6,252 bases of DNA from CAIWHR01 sp040007035 (lineage in GTDB: Bacteria > Pseudomonadota > Gammaproteobacteria > Burkholderiales > Casimicrobiaceae), in contig JBDTVU010000173.1 of NCBI GenBank assembly GCA_040007035.1, positions 1 through 6,252 on the forward strand, written 5' to 3'. The position numbers were made by a program, and so were the translations under genes. The notes under the pieces were generated by a model, which saw nothing but the letters and a program-made list of their open reading frames with translations, was not told the DNA's origin and ran no database searches. This document shows, one piece after another, positions 1 to 5,307 of the stretch (within the stretch, counting starts at the first letter, position 1; every line of letters begins with the position of its first letter).

Positions 1-479
1 CGATGTTCGGCTTCGGCTACGCGCTGGTGCCGTTCTACGAGAAGATCTGCGAGGTCACCGGGCTGCGCAACATCGCGCAGGCGGACGAGGCGAAGAGCAC
101 GCAGGTCGACTACGCGCGGTCGATCCGGATCGAGTTCGACTCCAACGTCCGCAAGCTGGCGTGGACGTTCCGGCCGCTGGAGCCGATCGCCAGCGTCCAT
201 CCTGGGGAGGTGCGGCAGGTGGTGTTCGAAGTCGTCAACACCACCGACCGGACGCTGACCGGGCAGGCGATCCCGAGCTACGGCCCGATGCACGCCGGCC
301 AGTATTTCCGCAAGCTGGAATGCTTCTGCTTCGCCAAGCAGACGCTGCAGCCGGGCGAGCGCCGGCAGATGCCCGTGGTGTTCGTCGTCGACCCGGCGCT
401 GCCGCAGGACGTGCCGACGATCACGCTTTCCTACACCTTCTTCGAGGTCGAGGGCGGCAGCGTGGAGCACGGGAGCTGA
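1..479 (+). CDS. ctaG: Cytochrome c oxidase assembly protein CtaG/Cox11 (5' end cut off)
   Basis: Copper chaperone that delivers Cu(I) to the CuB centre of oxidase subunit I; a membrane-anchored protein with a periplasmic domain. The reading frame is open from the window edge (first full codon at 3) to the TGA at 477-479. It starts at the end of the transmembrane helix (MFGFGYALVPFYEKICEVTG), so I infer that roughly 25-40 N-terminal residues lie outside the window and that the ATG at 3 is an internal methionine. Counting from that Met, Cys16 matches the conserved juxtamembrane cysteine of the family. The copper-binding CFCF motif sits at 107-110 (ECFCF), preceded by the family signature GQAIPSYGP near 87-95. 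The family C-terminus MPVVFVVDPALPQD...ITLSYTFFE is intact. coxC follows 70 bp downstream, as in many proteobacterial cox clusters. The frame shows no sign of damage. Confidence 0.95.
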   Translation, partial: MFGFGYALVPFYEKICEVTGLRNIAQADEAKSTQVDYARSIRIEFDSNVRKLAWTFRPLEPIASVHPGEVRQVVFEVVNTTDRTLTGQAIPSYGPMHAGQYFRKLECFCFAKQTLQPGERRQMPVVFVVDPALPQDVPTITLSYTFFEVEGGSVEHGS

Positions 480-549
480 TCGAACGCGCGCGGCCCGGGT
501 TCCGGCGCGCGACGGCAAGGCAACAGAGCACGACAACGAGGAGTCACCG

Positions 550-1413
550 ATGAGCGCAGCACAATCCGGCGCCAAGCCCTATTACTTCGTACCGCAGCCG
601 TCGCACTGGCCGATCACCGGCGCGGTGGCGCTGCTCTGCATGGGGATGGGCGCGGCCATGTGGGTCAACAGCGTCGGCGCCGGGCCGTGGCTGGTCGCCG
701 TCGGCTTCGTGATCCTGCTGGTCATGCTGTTCGGCTGGTTCGGCACCGTCATCGGCGAGTCCGAGGCCCTGCTGTACAACAAGAAGGTCGACGCCTCGTT
801 CCGCTGGAGCATGAGCTGGTTCATCTTCTCCGAGGTGATGTTCTTCGCCGCGTTCTTCGGCGCGCTGTTCTACATCCGCAATCTGTCGGTGCCGGACCTC
901 GGCAGCCTCAACTCGAAGCTGATCTGGCCCGACTACGCGGCAGGTTGGCCGACCGTCGGCCCGTACCTCAAGGAGACCTTCACGCCGATGTCGGCGATGG
1001 GGATCCCGCTGCTCAACACGATCATCCTGCTCACTTCCGGCTTTACGCTGACGGTCGCCCACCATGCGCTGCAGGCGGGCCACCGCGGCCAGTTGAAGCT
1101 GTGGCTGTTCCTGACGATCGCGCTGGGCTGCACGTTCATCGGCTTCCAGGCCTACGAGTACACGCACGCGTACAGCGAGCTCAACCTGAAGCTGTCGACC
1201 GGCGTCTACGGCTCGACGTTCTTCATGCTGACCGGCTTCCACGGCGCGCACGTGACGATCGGCGCGATCATGCTGACGGTGATGCTCGGCCGCGCGTTCC
1301 GCGGCCATTTCACGCCGGACCACCACTTCGCGTTCGAGGCGGCGGCGTGGTACTGGCACTTCGTCGACGTCGTCTGGCTGCTGCTGTTCGTGCTGGTTTA
1401 TTGGCTTGTCTGA
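550..1413 (+). CDS. ctaE: Cytochrome c oxidase subunit III
   Basis: Structural subunit III of aa3-type cytochrome c oxidase in the inner membrane (also called coxC); it stabilises subunit I and its proton uptake. 287 residues, near the usual family length. The start is well supported: GAGGAG at 538-543 lies 6 nt before the ATG. About seven hydrophobic segments are visible. Family landmarks are FIFSEVMFFAAFFGALFYIR with the conserved membrane glutamate at Glu95, the GFHGAHVTIGAI helix near 229-240, and the typical C-terminal run FEAAAWYWHFVDVVWLLLF with Glu263, His270 and Asp273. The N-terminus (YYFVPQPSHWPITG, from residue 11) is also typical of proteobacterial subunit III. It sits between ctaG and a strong terminator, so it probably ends the transcription unit begun by the upstream coxB/coxA genes, which are inferred and not in the window. 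No oddities seen. Confidence 0.97.
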   Translation: MSAAQSGAKPYYFVPQPSHWPITGAVALLCMGMGAAMWVNSVGAGPWLVAVGFVILLVMLFGWFGTVIGESEALLYNKKVDASFRWSMSWFIFSEVMFFAAFFGALFYIRNLSVPDLGSLNSKLIWPDYAAGWPTVGPYLKETFTPMSAMGIPLLNTIILLTSGFTLTVAHHALQAGHRGQLKLWLFLTIALGCTFIGFQAYEYTHAYSELNLKLSTGVYGSTFFMLTGFHGAHVTIGAIMLTVMLGRAFRGHFTPDHHFAFEAAAWYWHFVDVVWLLLFVLVYWLV

Positions 1414-1431
1414 GCACGCCGACTGACGGAG

Positions 1432-1466
1432 AAAGGCCGCACGGATCGCGTGCGGCCTTTTCGTTT
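1432..1466 (+). terminator. Intrinsic terminator after coxC
   Basis: A perfect 12-bp inverted repeat has its left arm AAAGGCCGCACG at 1432-1443, a loop GATCG at 1444-1448, and its right arm CGTGCGGCCTTT at 1449-1460. It is followed by a broken T-rich run (TCGTTT, 1461-1466). It begins 18 nt after the coxC stop codon and 17 nt before the end of the convergent minus-strand gene. The A-rich left base of the stem means it can also act on minus-strand transcripts, though with a shorter U tract. Confidence 0.9.
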
Positions 1467-1482
1467 CGAGGCCTTCGCGGCG

Positions 1483-1683
1483 CTAGCGGACGCCGGTCGG
1501 CGCGATCCAGCCCATGTAGTACGACACGACGAGGAACGCGACGAGGCTCATCGACAGCGCGACGCGGATCGCCAGCGCCTTGACCATCCGCGTGCCGTGC
1601 CCCTTGTCGCGATACAGGTAGTAGAGCGCGCTGAACAGGCTGACGATGACGGCGACGAGGCCGATGACGACGATGATCTTCAT
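1483..1683 (-). CDS. Twin transmembrane protein, DUF2909-like (66 aa)
   Basis: A small membrane protein of unknown function, found at this position (between coxC and SURF1, on the opposite strand) in many beta- and gammaproteobacterial cytochrome oxidase clusters. The chosen start gives MKIIVVIGLVAVIVSLFSAL, and the stop is TAG at 1483-1485. Two hydrophobic helices (about 2-23 and 41-59) are joined by a short basic loop, YRDKGHGTRMVKALAIR, which is the family hallmark. The frame stays open upstream to 1860, but that extension is low-complexity, lies antisense to SURF1 and would bury the first helix, so I reject it. A weak Shine-Dalgarno GGAAG (plus-strand CTTCC, 1693-1697) lies 9 nt before the start. 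A role in oxidase assembly or stability is a guess from context only. The DUF2909 assignment is from memory of the family pattern. Confidence 0.88.
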   Translation of the reverse strand: MKIIVVIGLVAVIVSLFSALYYLYRDKGHGTRMVKALAIRVALSMSLVAFLVVSYYMGWIAPTGVR

Positions 1684-1741
1684 GATTCGCGGCTTCCGGC
1701 GCCGGTGCGGCGCACAGCCAGTGTAAGAGAACGTGCCGCCG
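1684..1741. promoter_or_regulatory. Divergent intergenic region between twin-TM gene and SURF1
   Basis: This 58-bp gap between two divergent starts should contain at least one promoter, because the coxC terminator at 1432-1466 separates SURF1 from the upstream genes. It holds a perfect 10-bp palindrome CCGGCGCCGG at 1696-1705. It also holds a TACACT hexamer on the minus strand (plus-strand AGTGTA, 1720-1725) that could be a weak -10 for the twin-TM gene. On the plus strand TAAGAGA (1724-1730) could serve as a poor Shine-Dalgarno for SURF1. No convincing -35 box is seen for either direction. Confidence 0.3.
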
Positions 1742-2491
1742 ATGCCAAACTCGAACGCGTCCCCGAACCCCGCGCCCGCCGGCGCGCGTCGCTTCCGGCC
1801 GCCGCTCGTGCCGACGCTGGCGGCGCTGGCCGCGATCGCGGTGTTCGTCGCCGCCGGCAACTGGCAGCGCGGGCGGATGGAGTCGAAGGAAGCGCTGCGC
1901 GCGCAGTTCGACGCGGTTGCGCGCGACGCCCCGCTCGACCTGCCGGCGCTGCCGGCGTCGACCGACTGGGATACGCTGCGCTTCCGCCCGGTGGCCGCGA
2001 CCGGCGACTACGACGCGCGCCGGCAGATCCTCATCGACAACAAGGTGCACGCAGGTCGCGCCGGCTACGACGTCGTGACTCCGCTGGCGCTCGCCGACGG
2101 CCGCGTGGTGCTGGTCGACCGCGGCTGGATCGCGCAGGGCGCGTCGCGGGCGGAACTGCCGGCCGCAACGCCGCCCGCGGGCCGAGTCACCGTCGTCGGC
2201 CGCCTCGCGCTGCCGACGGCCGGCTACATGGAGTTGAAGTCCGACGCCGCGCCGGGCGCCGTGTGGCAGAACCTCGATCCCGCGCGCTACGCGGCGGCGA
2301 CCGGCGTGCCGGTGCTGCCGGCAATCGTCGAGCAGACCGCCGACACCGGCGACGGCCTCGTCCGCGACTGGACCGCGCCCGATTTCGGCATCGACAAGCA
2401 CCGGATCTACATGATGCAGTGGTACGCATTCGCCGCGCTGGCGGCCGTGTTGTGGCTCGTGCTCAACCTGCGCCGGTCCCGCCATGAGTGA
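1742..2491 (+). CDS. surf1: SURF1 family cytochrome oxidase assembly protein
   Basis: Inner-membrane assembly factor (Shy1/SURF1 family) that helps insert heme a into oxidase subunit I. 249 residues with the usual two-helix layout: an N-terminal helix near 22-40, a large periplasmic domain, and a C-terminal helix near 226-244. Family motifs visible are GNWQRGRMESKEAL (39-52), DTLRFRPVAATGDYD, VVTPLALADGRVVLVDRGWI (111-130) and the closing HRIYMMQWYAF (220-230). I chose ATG 1742. An in-frame GTG at 1733 would add three residues, but it leaves only 2 nt after the possible ribosome site TAAGAGA, against 11 nt for the ATG. Its end overlaps the next gene by 8 nt (ATGAGTGA, 2484-2491), implying translational coupling. 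The separation from coxC by a terminator suggests its own promoter. Confidence 0.93.
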   Translation: MPNSNASPNPAPAGARRFRPPLVPTLAALAAIAVFVAAGNWQRGRMESKEALRAQFDAVARDAPLDLPALPASTDWDTLRFRPVAATGDYDARRQILIDNKVHAGRAGYDVVTPLALADGRVVLVDRGWIAQGASRAELPAATPPAGRVTVVGRLALPTAGYMELKSDAAPGAVWQNLDPARYAAATGVPVLPAIVEQTADTGDGLVRDWTAPDFGIDKHRIYMMQWYAFAALAAVLWLVLNLRRSRHE

Positions 2492-3068
2492 ACCGGTGCC
2501 GCCGCGCGACCCCGCCACGTCGCGTCGCGCGAAACGCACGCTGCTGCTGATCGCCGCGGTGTGCATCGCGCCGGTCGTCGCGTCGTACGCCGCGTACTAC
2601 CTGTTTCCGCGCGAGGCGCAGGTGAACTACGGGACGCTGCTGCCGACGGCGCTGGCGCCGACCGTCGAGGGCGCACGCCTTTCCGGCGCGCCGTTCCGTC
2701 TCGCCGATCTCTCCGGCCGCTGGCTGCTCGTCGCCAAGGCCGGTGGCGGCTGCGACGCCGCCTGCGCGCGCGTGCTGTACGCGACGCGGCAGGCACGCAC
2801 GATGCAGGGCCGCGACCAGGAACGCATCGTCCGCGTGTGGCTCGTCACCGACGGCGCAACGCCGTCGCCGGGGCTCGTCGACGAGCATCCCGGGCTCGTC
2901 GTCGCGCGGGTGCCGGCGGCCGCGGCCGCGGCGCTGCCGGGCGGGCCGAATTCGATCGTCGTCGTCGACCCGCTCGGCAACCTCGTGCTCCGCTATTCCG
3001 AAGACCCGGACATCAAGGGGATCGGGCGCGACCTCTCGCGGTTGCTCAAAGCCTCGCGGATCGGGTGA
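2484..3068 (+). CDS. Membrane-anchored SCO/thioredoxin-like protein of the cox cluster (194 aa)
   Basis: A conserved but uncharacterised protein of beta/gammaproteobacterial cox clusters, usually found between SURF1 and ctaA. One N-terminal helix (about 18-40) follows a basic, proline-rich cytoplasmic tail, which predicts a periplasmic domain. That domain looks like a diverged SCO/thioredoxin fold. FRLADLSGRWLLVAKAGGGC precedes a CxxxC pair at Cys90 and Cys94 (CDAAC), and the C-terminal strand-turn-strand VVVDPLGNLVLRY followed by a helix DLSRLLKASRIG resembles the end of the SCO protein encoded at 4036-4626. The SCO copper-ligand histidine is not found at the aligned position; a PGGPNS stretch stands there. 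A thiol or copper-related role in oxidase assembly is inference. Start: ATG overlapping the SURF1 stop, with no clear Shine-Dalgarno, so probably coupled. An alanine run (145-150) is locally low in complexity. Confidence 0.85.
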   Translation: MSEPVPPRDPATSRRAKRTLLLIAAVCIAPVVASYAAYYLFPREAQVNYGTLLPTALAPTVEGARLSGAPFRLADLSGRWLLVAKAGGGCDAACARVLYATRQARTMQGRDQERIVRVWLVTDGATPSPGLVDEHPGLVVARVPAAAAAALPGGPNSIVVVDPLGNLVLRYSEDPDIKGIGRDLSRLLKASRIG

Positions 3069-3110
3069 CCGGCACCGTGGAAATACGGCCGCGGCGGCCG
3101 CGTCCGATGG

Positions 3111-3116
3111 TAGAAT
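3111..3116 (+). promoter_or_regulatory. Possible -10 box for ctaB
   Basis: TAGAAT within GGTAGAATCGCGCG lies 38 nt before the ctaB start, in the only real gap (86 bp) between the SCO-like gene and ctaB. It matches the sigma-70 -10 consensus at five of six positions. The position 17 bp upstream (around 3088-3093) is GC-only and shows no recognisable -35. A perfect 7-bp inverted repeat (CGGCCGC at 3086-3092, GCGGCCG at 3094-3100, one-base spacer) lies just upstream. It could be an operator or a weak hairpin, or chance in GC-rich DNA. Confidence 0.35.
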
Positions 3117-3154
3117 CGCGCGCCTGACTGCGGTCCCGCGCCGCCCGGAATCCG

Positions 3155-4036
3155 ATGACCACCCTCGCCCTCGCCGAAGACCGGTTCCGCCACTTCCTCG
3201 CGCTGACCAAGCCGCGAGTGGTGTCGCTGATCGTCTTCTGCGCCGTGATCGGGATGTTCCTCGCGGTGCCGGGATTGCCGCCGCCGTCGATCGTGTTCTT
3301 CGCCACCGTCGGCATCGCGCTGGTCGCCGGCTCGGCGGCCGCGATCAACTGCCTGGTCGAGCGCAAGATCGACGCGCTGATGACGCGCACCCGCCGACGG
3401 CCGCTGCCGAGCGGCGACCTGACCGCGGGCTCGACGCTGGCGTTCGCGCTCGTCGTCGGCGGACTCGGGCTCCTGCTGCTCGACCGCTTCGTCAATCCGT
3501 TGACGATGTGGCTGACGCTGGCGACCTTCGTCGGCTACGCGATCGTCTACACGGTGCTGCTGAAGCCGGCGACGCCGCAGAACATCGTCATCGGCGGCGC
3601 GTCGGGTGCGATGCCGCCGGTGCTGGGCTGGGTCGCGGTGACCGGCGAGCTGGCGCCGGAGCCGCTGCTTCTCTTCCTCATCATCTTCGTGTGGACGCCG
3701 CCGCACTTCTGGTCGCTGGCGCTCTACCGCGTGCAGGACTACGCGAAGTCGGGGCTGCCGATGCTGCCCGTCACCCACGGCCGCCGCTACACGCAACTGA
3801 TGATCGTGCTGTACACCTGCGCGCTGGTCGCGGTGACGCTGTTGCCGTTCGCGATCAGGATGAGCGGCTACCTCTACCTTGCCGCTGCGCTGGCGTTGGG
3901 TGGGCTGTTCCTGCTGTACGCGGTGCAGCTCTACCGCGACTACAGCGACGAGCTGGCGCGGGCGACGTTCAAGTACTCGATCGTCTACCTCGCGGCGCTG
4001 TTCTTGGCGCTGCTCGTCGACCACTACCTGCGCTGA
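3155..4036 (+). CDS. ctaB: Protoheme IX farnesyltransferase (heme O synthase)
   Basis: Transfers a farnesyl group from farnesyl diphosphate to the vinyl group of heme b, giving heme O, the precursor of heme A (CtaB/CyoE; UbiA prenyltransferase superfamily). A polytopic inner-membrane protein of 293 residues, the normal length. The first aspartate-rich region is NCLVERKIDALMTRT (65-79, with Asn65 and Asp73) followed by RRRPLPSG. The second is TPPHFWSLALYRVQDYAKSG (181-200) followed by LPMLPVTHG; Asp195 is the conserved acidic residue. Several long hydrophobic helices cover the rest. Start: ATG 3155, with GGAA at 3147-3150 as a modest ribosome site. It ends in a one-base overlap (TGATG, 4034-4038) with sco. 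The neighbour that would use its product, ctaA, is absent here. Confidence 0.96.
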   Translation: MTTLALAEDRFRHFLALTKPRVVSLIVFCAVIGMFLAVPGLPPPSIVFFATVGIALVAGSAAAINCLVERKIDALMTRTRRRPLPSGDLTAGSTLAFALVVGGLGLLLLDRFVNPLTMWLTLATFVGYAIVYTVLLKPATPQNIVIGGASGAMPPVLGWVAVTGELAPEPLLLFLIIFVWTPPHFWSLALYRVQDYAKSGLPMLPVTHGRRYTQLMIVLYTCALVAVTLLPFAIRMSGYLYLAAALALGGLFLLYAVQLYRDYSDELARATFKYSIVYLAALFLALLVDHYLR

Positions 4037-4626
4037 TGCGCGCGCTTGCCGCGTTGGCGGCTGTCGTGATCGCGCTGGCCGTCGCCGGCTGCGGGCCGGA
4101 TGCGCCGAAGTTCACGGCGTCCGACGTCACCGGCACCACGTACGGCCGCGACTTCCAGCTCACCGACCACAACGGCAAGCCGCGCACGCTCGCCGATTTC
4201 CGCGGCAAGGTCGTCGTGCTGTTCTTCGGCTACACGCAGTGCCCCGACGTCTGCCCGACGACGCTGGCCGAGCTCGCCGAAGCGATGAAGCGGCTGGGCA
4301 GCGACGCCGACCGGGTGCAGGTGCTGTTCGCCACCGTCGACCCCGATCGCGACACGGCGGACCTGCTGTCGAAGTACGTCCCGGCGTTCGATTCGCGCTT
4401 CCTCGGCCTTTCCGGCGACGCCGCGGCCACCGAGCGGACGGCGAAGGAATTCAAGATCCTCTACCAGAAGCAGCCCGGCCGCACGCCCGGCTCGTACACC
4501 GTCGACCACTCGGCTGGCACGTTCGTGTTCGACCCGCAGGGCAAGCTGCGGCTGTACGTGAGCTACGGGCAGGGCCCCGCCGTGTTCGCGCACGACATCC
4601 GCGAGCTGCTGCGCACGCAGGGCTGA
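4036..4626 (+). CDS. sco1: SCO1/SenC/PrrC family copper chaperone, lipoprotein
   Basis: Periplasmic thioredoxin-fold copper protein that supplies or reduces the CuA site of oxidase subunit II. 196 residues. The ATG at 4036 shares its A with the ctaB stop codon (TGATG); the long upstream open frame belongs to shadows of ctaB and earlier genes. The N-terminus MRALAALAAVVIALAVAGCG is a lipoprotein signal peptide with a lipobox ending at Cys19, so the mature protein should be lipid-anchored rather than held by a transmembrane helix. The copper site is complete: Cys69 and Cys73 in GYTQCPDVCPTTLAEL, and His158 in GSYTVDHSAGTFVFDPQG. The family motifs FATVDPDRDT (98-107) and FDSRFLGLSG are also present. 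No Shine-Dalgarno is visible, which fits translational coupling with ctaB. The gene ends 16 bp from the end of convergent gloA, with no T-tailed terminator between. Confidence 0.95.
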   Translation: MRALAALAAVVIALAVAGCGPDAPKFTASDVTGTTYGRDFQLTDHNGKPRTLADFRGKVVVLFFGYTQCPDVCPTTLAELAEAMKRLGSDADRVQVLFATVDPDRDTADLLSKYVPAFDSRFLGLSGDAAATERTAKEFKILYQKQPGRTPGSYTVDHSAGTFVFDPQGKLRLYVSYGQGPAVFAHDIRELLRTQG

Positions 4627-4642
4627 TCGGCAGCCCGATACG

Positions 4643-5032
4643 CTACGTCCTCGGCCGCTCGATCAGCTCCAACTTATAACCATCCGGGTCCTGCACGAAC
4701 GCGATCACCGTCGTGCCGCCCTTGACCGGCCCCGCCTCCCGGGTGACGGTCCCGCCTTTCGCCTTGACCGCGGCGCAGGCGGCCGCGGCATCGGCGACCT
4801 CGATCGCGACGTGGCCGAAGCCGGCGCCGACGTCGTAGCGGTCGACGCCGTAGTTGTACGTCAGCTCGAGCACGGCGCCGGTCGACTCGTCGCCGTAACC
4901 GACGAACGCGAGCGAGTACTTCTGCTCGGGCCGCTCGGTCGTGCGCAGGACCTGCATCCCCATCACGTCGCGGTAGAACGCGATCGAGCGCGTGAGGTCG
5001 CCGACGCGCAGCATCGTGTGCAGGATCCGCAT
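4643..5032 (-). CDS. gloA: Lactoylglutathione lyase (glyoxalase I)
   Basis: Converts the hemithioacetal of methylglyoxal and glutathione into S-lactoylglutathione, a cytoplasmic detoxification step. 129 residues, close to the compact bacterial form. The sequence MRILHTMLRVGDLTRSIAFY opens the first beta-alpha-beta-beta-beta module, and FGHVAIEVAD opens the second. The four metal ligands fall at His5, Glu56 (VLELTYN), His74 (FGHVAIEV) and Glu122 (KLELIER), the same numbering as I recall for the Escherichia coli nickel enzyme. There is no extra loop of the zinc-type long form, so Ni2+/Co2+ preference is likely by family knowledge. The start is fixed by the family N-terminus, by a Shine-Dalgarno GGTGGA (minus strand, 5044-5039) 6 nt upstream, and by a TGATG overlap with the rubredoxin stop. 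The longer upstream frame is rejected. Confidence 0.96.
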   Translation of the reverse strand: MRILHTMLRVGDLTRSIAFYRDVMGMQVLRTTERPEQKYSLAFVGYGDESTGAVLELTYNYGVDRYDVGAGFGHVAIEVADAAAACAAVKAKGGTVTREAGPVKGGTTVIAFVQDPDGYKLELIERPRT

Positions 5033-5196
5033 CAGAATTCCACCATCTCGAAGTCCTCCTTGCGCGCGCCGCACTCGGGGCAGGTCCAGTTCGGCGGCAC
5101 GTCGTCCCATTTCGTTCCCGGCGCGATCCCCTCGTCGGGCGCGCCTGCGGCCTCGTCGTAGATCCAGCCGCAGATCAGGCACATGTACTTTTTCAT
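5032..5196 (-). CDS. rubA: Rubredoxin (54 aa)
   Basis: A small iron-sulfur electron carrier with one iron held by four cysteines. The full protein is visible: MKKYMCLICGWIYDEAAGAP then DEGIAPGTKWDDVPPNWTCP and ECGARKEDFEMVEF. The ligands are Cys6 and Cys9 (CLIC) and Cys39 and Cys42 (CPEC), with the conserved aromatic and Gly residues around them; the length is normal for a single-domain rubredoxin. The frame runs open far upstream across the antisense of thiD, but MKKY is the family start. The ribosome site is poor (the bases before the ATG read ATCACGCCGA). It is the first gene of a two-gene minus-strand unit with gloA, overlapping by one base, and diverges from thiD. Its physiological partner cannot be told from the sequence. 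Confidence 0.96.
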   Translation of the reverse strand: MKKYMCLICGWIYDEAAGAPDEGIAPGTKWDDVPPNWTCPECGARKEDFEMVEF

Positions 5197-5307
5197 TCGG
5201 CGTGATTTCGATGGAGTAAAATCGCCCAATTCTAGCAAGTCGGCGGCGCTCCCGCGAACTCGCGCGTTCGCCGCGGGCCGATCCGCCGCGACCACCGGCC
5301 CCTCGCC
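5197..5307. promoter_or_regulatory. Divergent promoter region between rubredoxin and thiD
   Basis: This 111-bp gap carries two opposed -10-like hexamers. TAAAAT on the plus strand (5217-5222) lies 85 nt before the thiD ATG. TAGAAT on the minus strand (plus-strand ATTCTA, 5229-5234) lies 32 nt before the rubredoxin ATG. This is the one locally AT-rich patch in the area (about 5204-5236). No good -35 box is seen for either. The rest, about 5237-5307, is a GC-rich leader of thiD with no clear ribosome site, no recognisable TPP riboswitch and no terminator. Confidence 0.5.

Noticed and set aside
1310..2566. A 418-codon open frame on the minus strand opposite SURF1 and the end of coxC
   Set aside because: It is antisense to well-recognised genes, is rich in Arg/His/Ala repeats without any fold signature, and is expected in GC-rich DNA where stop codons are rare.
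2993..4024. A 343-codon minus-strand frame opposite ctaB
   Set aside because: Arg/Gln/His-rich shadow of a clear heme O synthase gene, with no motif of its own.
2743..4035. N-terminal extension of the SCO reading frame upstream over ctaB
   Set aside because: The extension is an out-of-frame shadow. The lipoprotein signal peptide starting at 4036 and the TGATG overlap with ctaB fix the true start.
4626..4639. Small hairpin ATCGG-CAGC-CCGAT as a terminator between sco and gloA
   Set aside because: Only a 5-bp stem, competing with another 5-bp pairing, and no T tract on either strand.
5237..5307. A possible TPP riboswitch in the thiD leader
   Set aside because: The leader is too short and lacks the conserved CTGAGA and ACCTGATC-type segments of the thi element.
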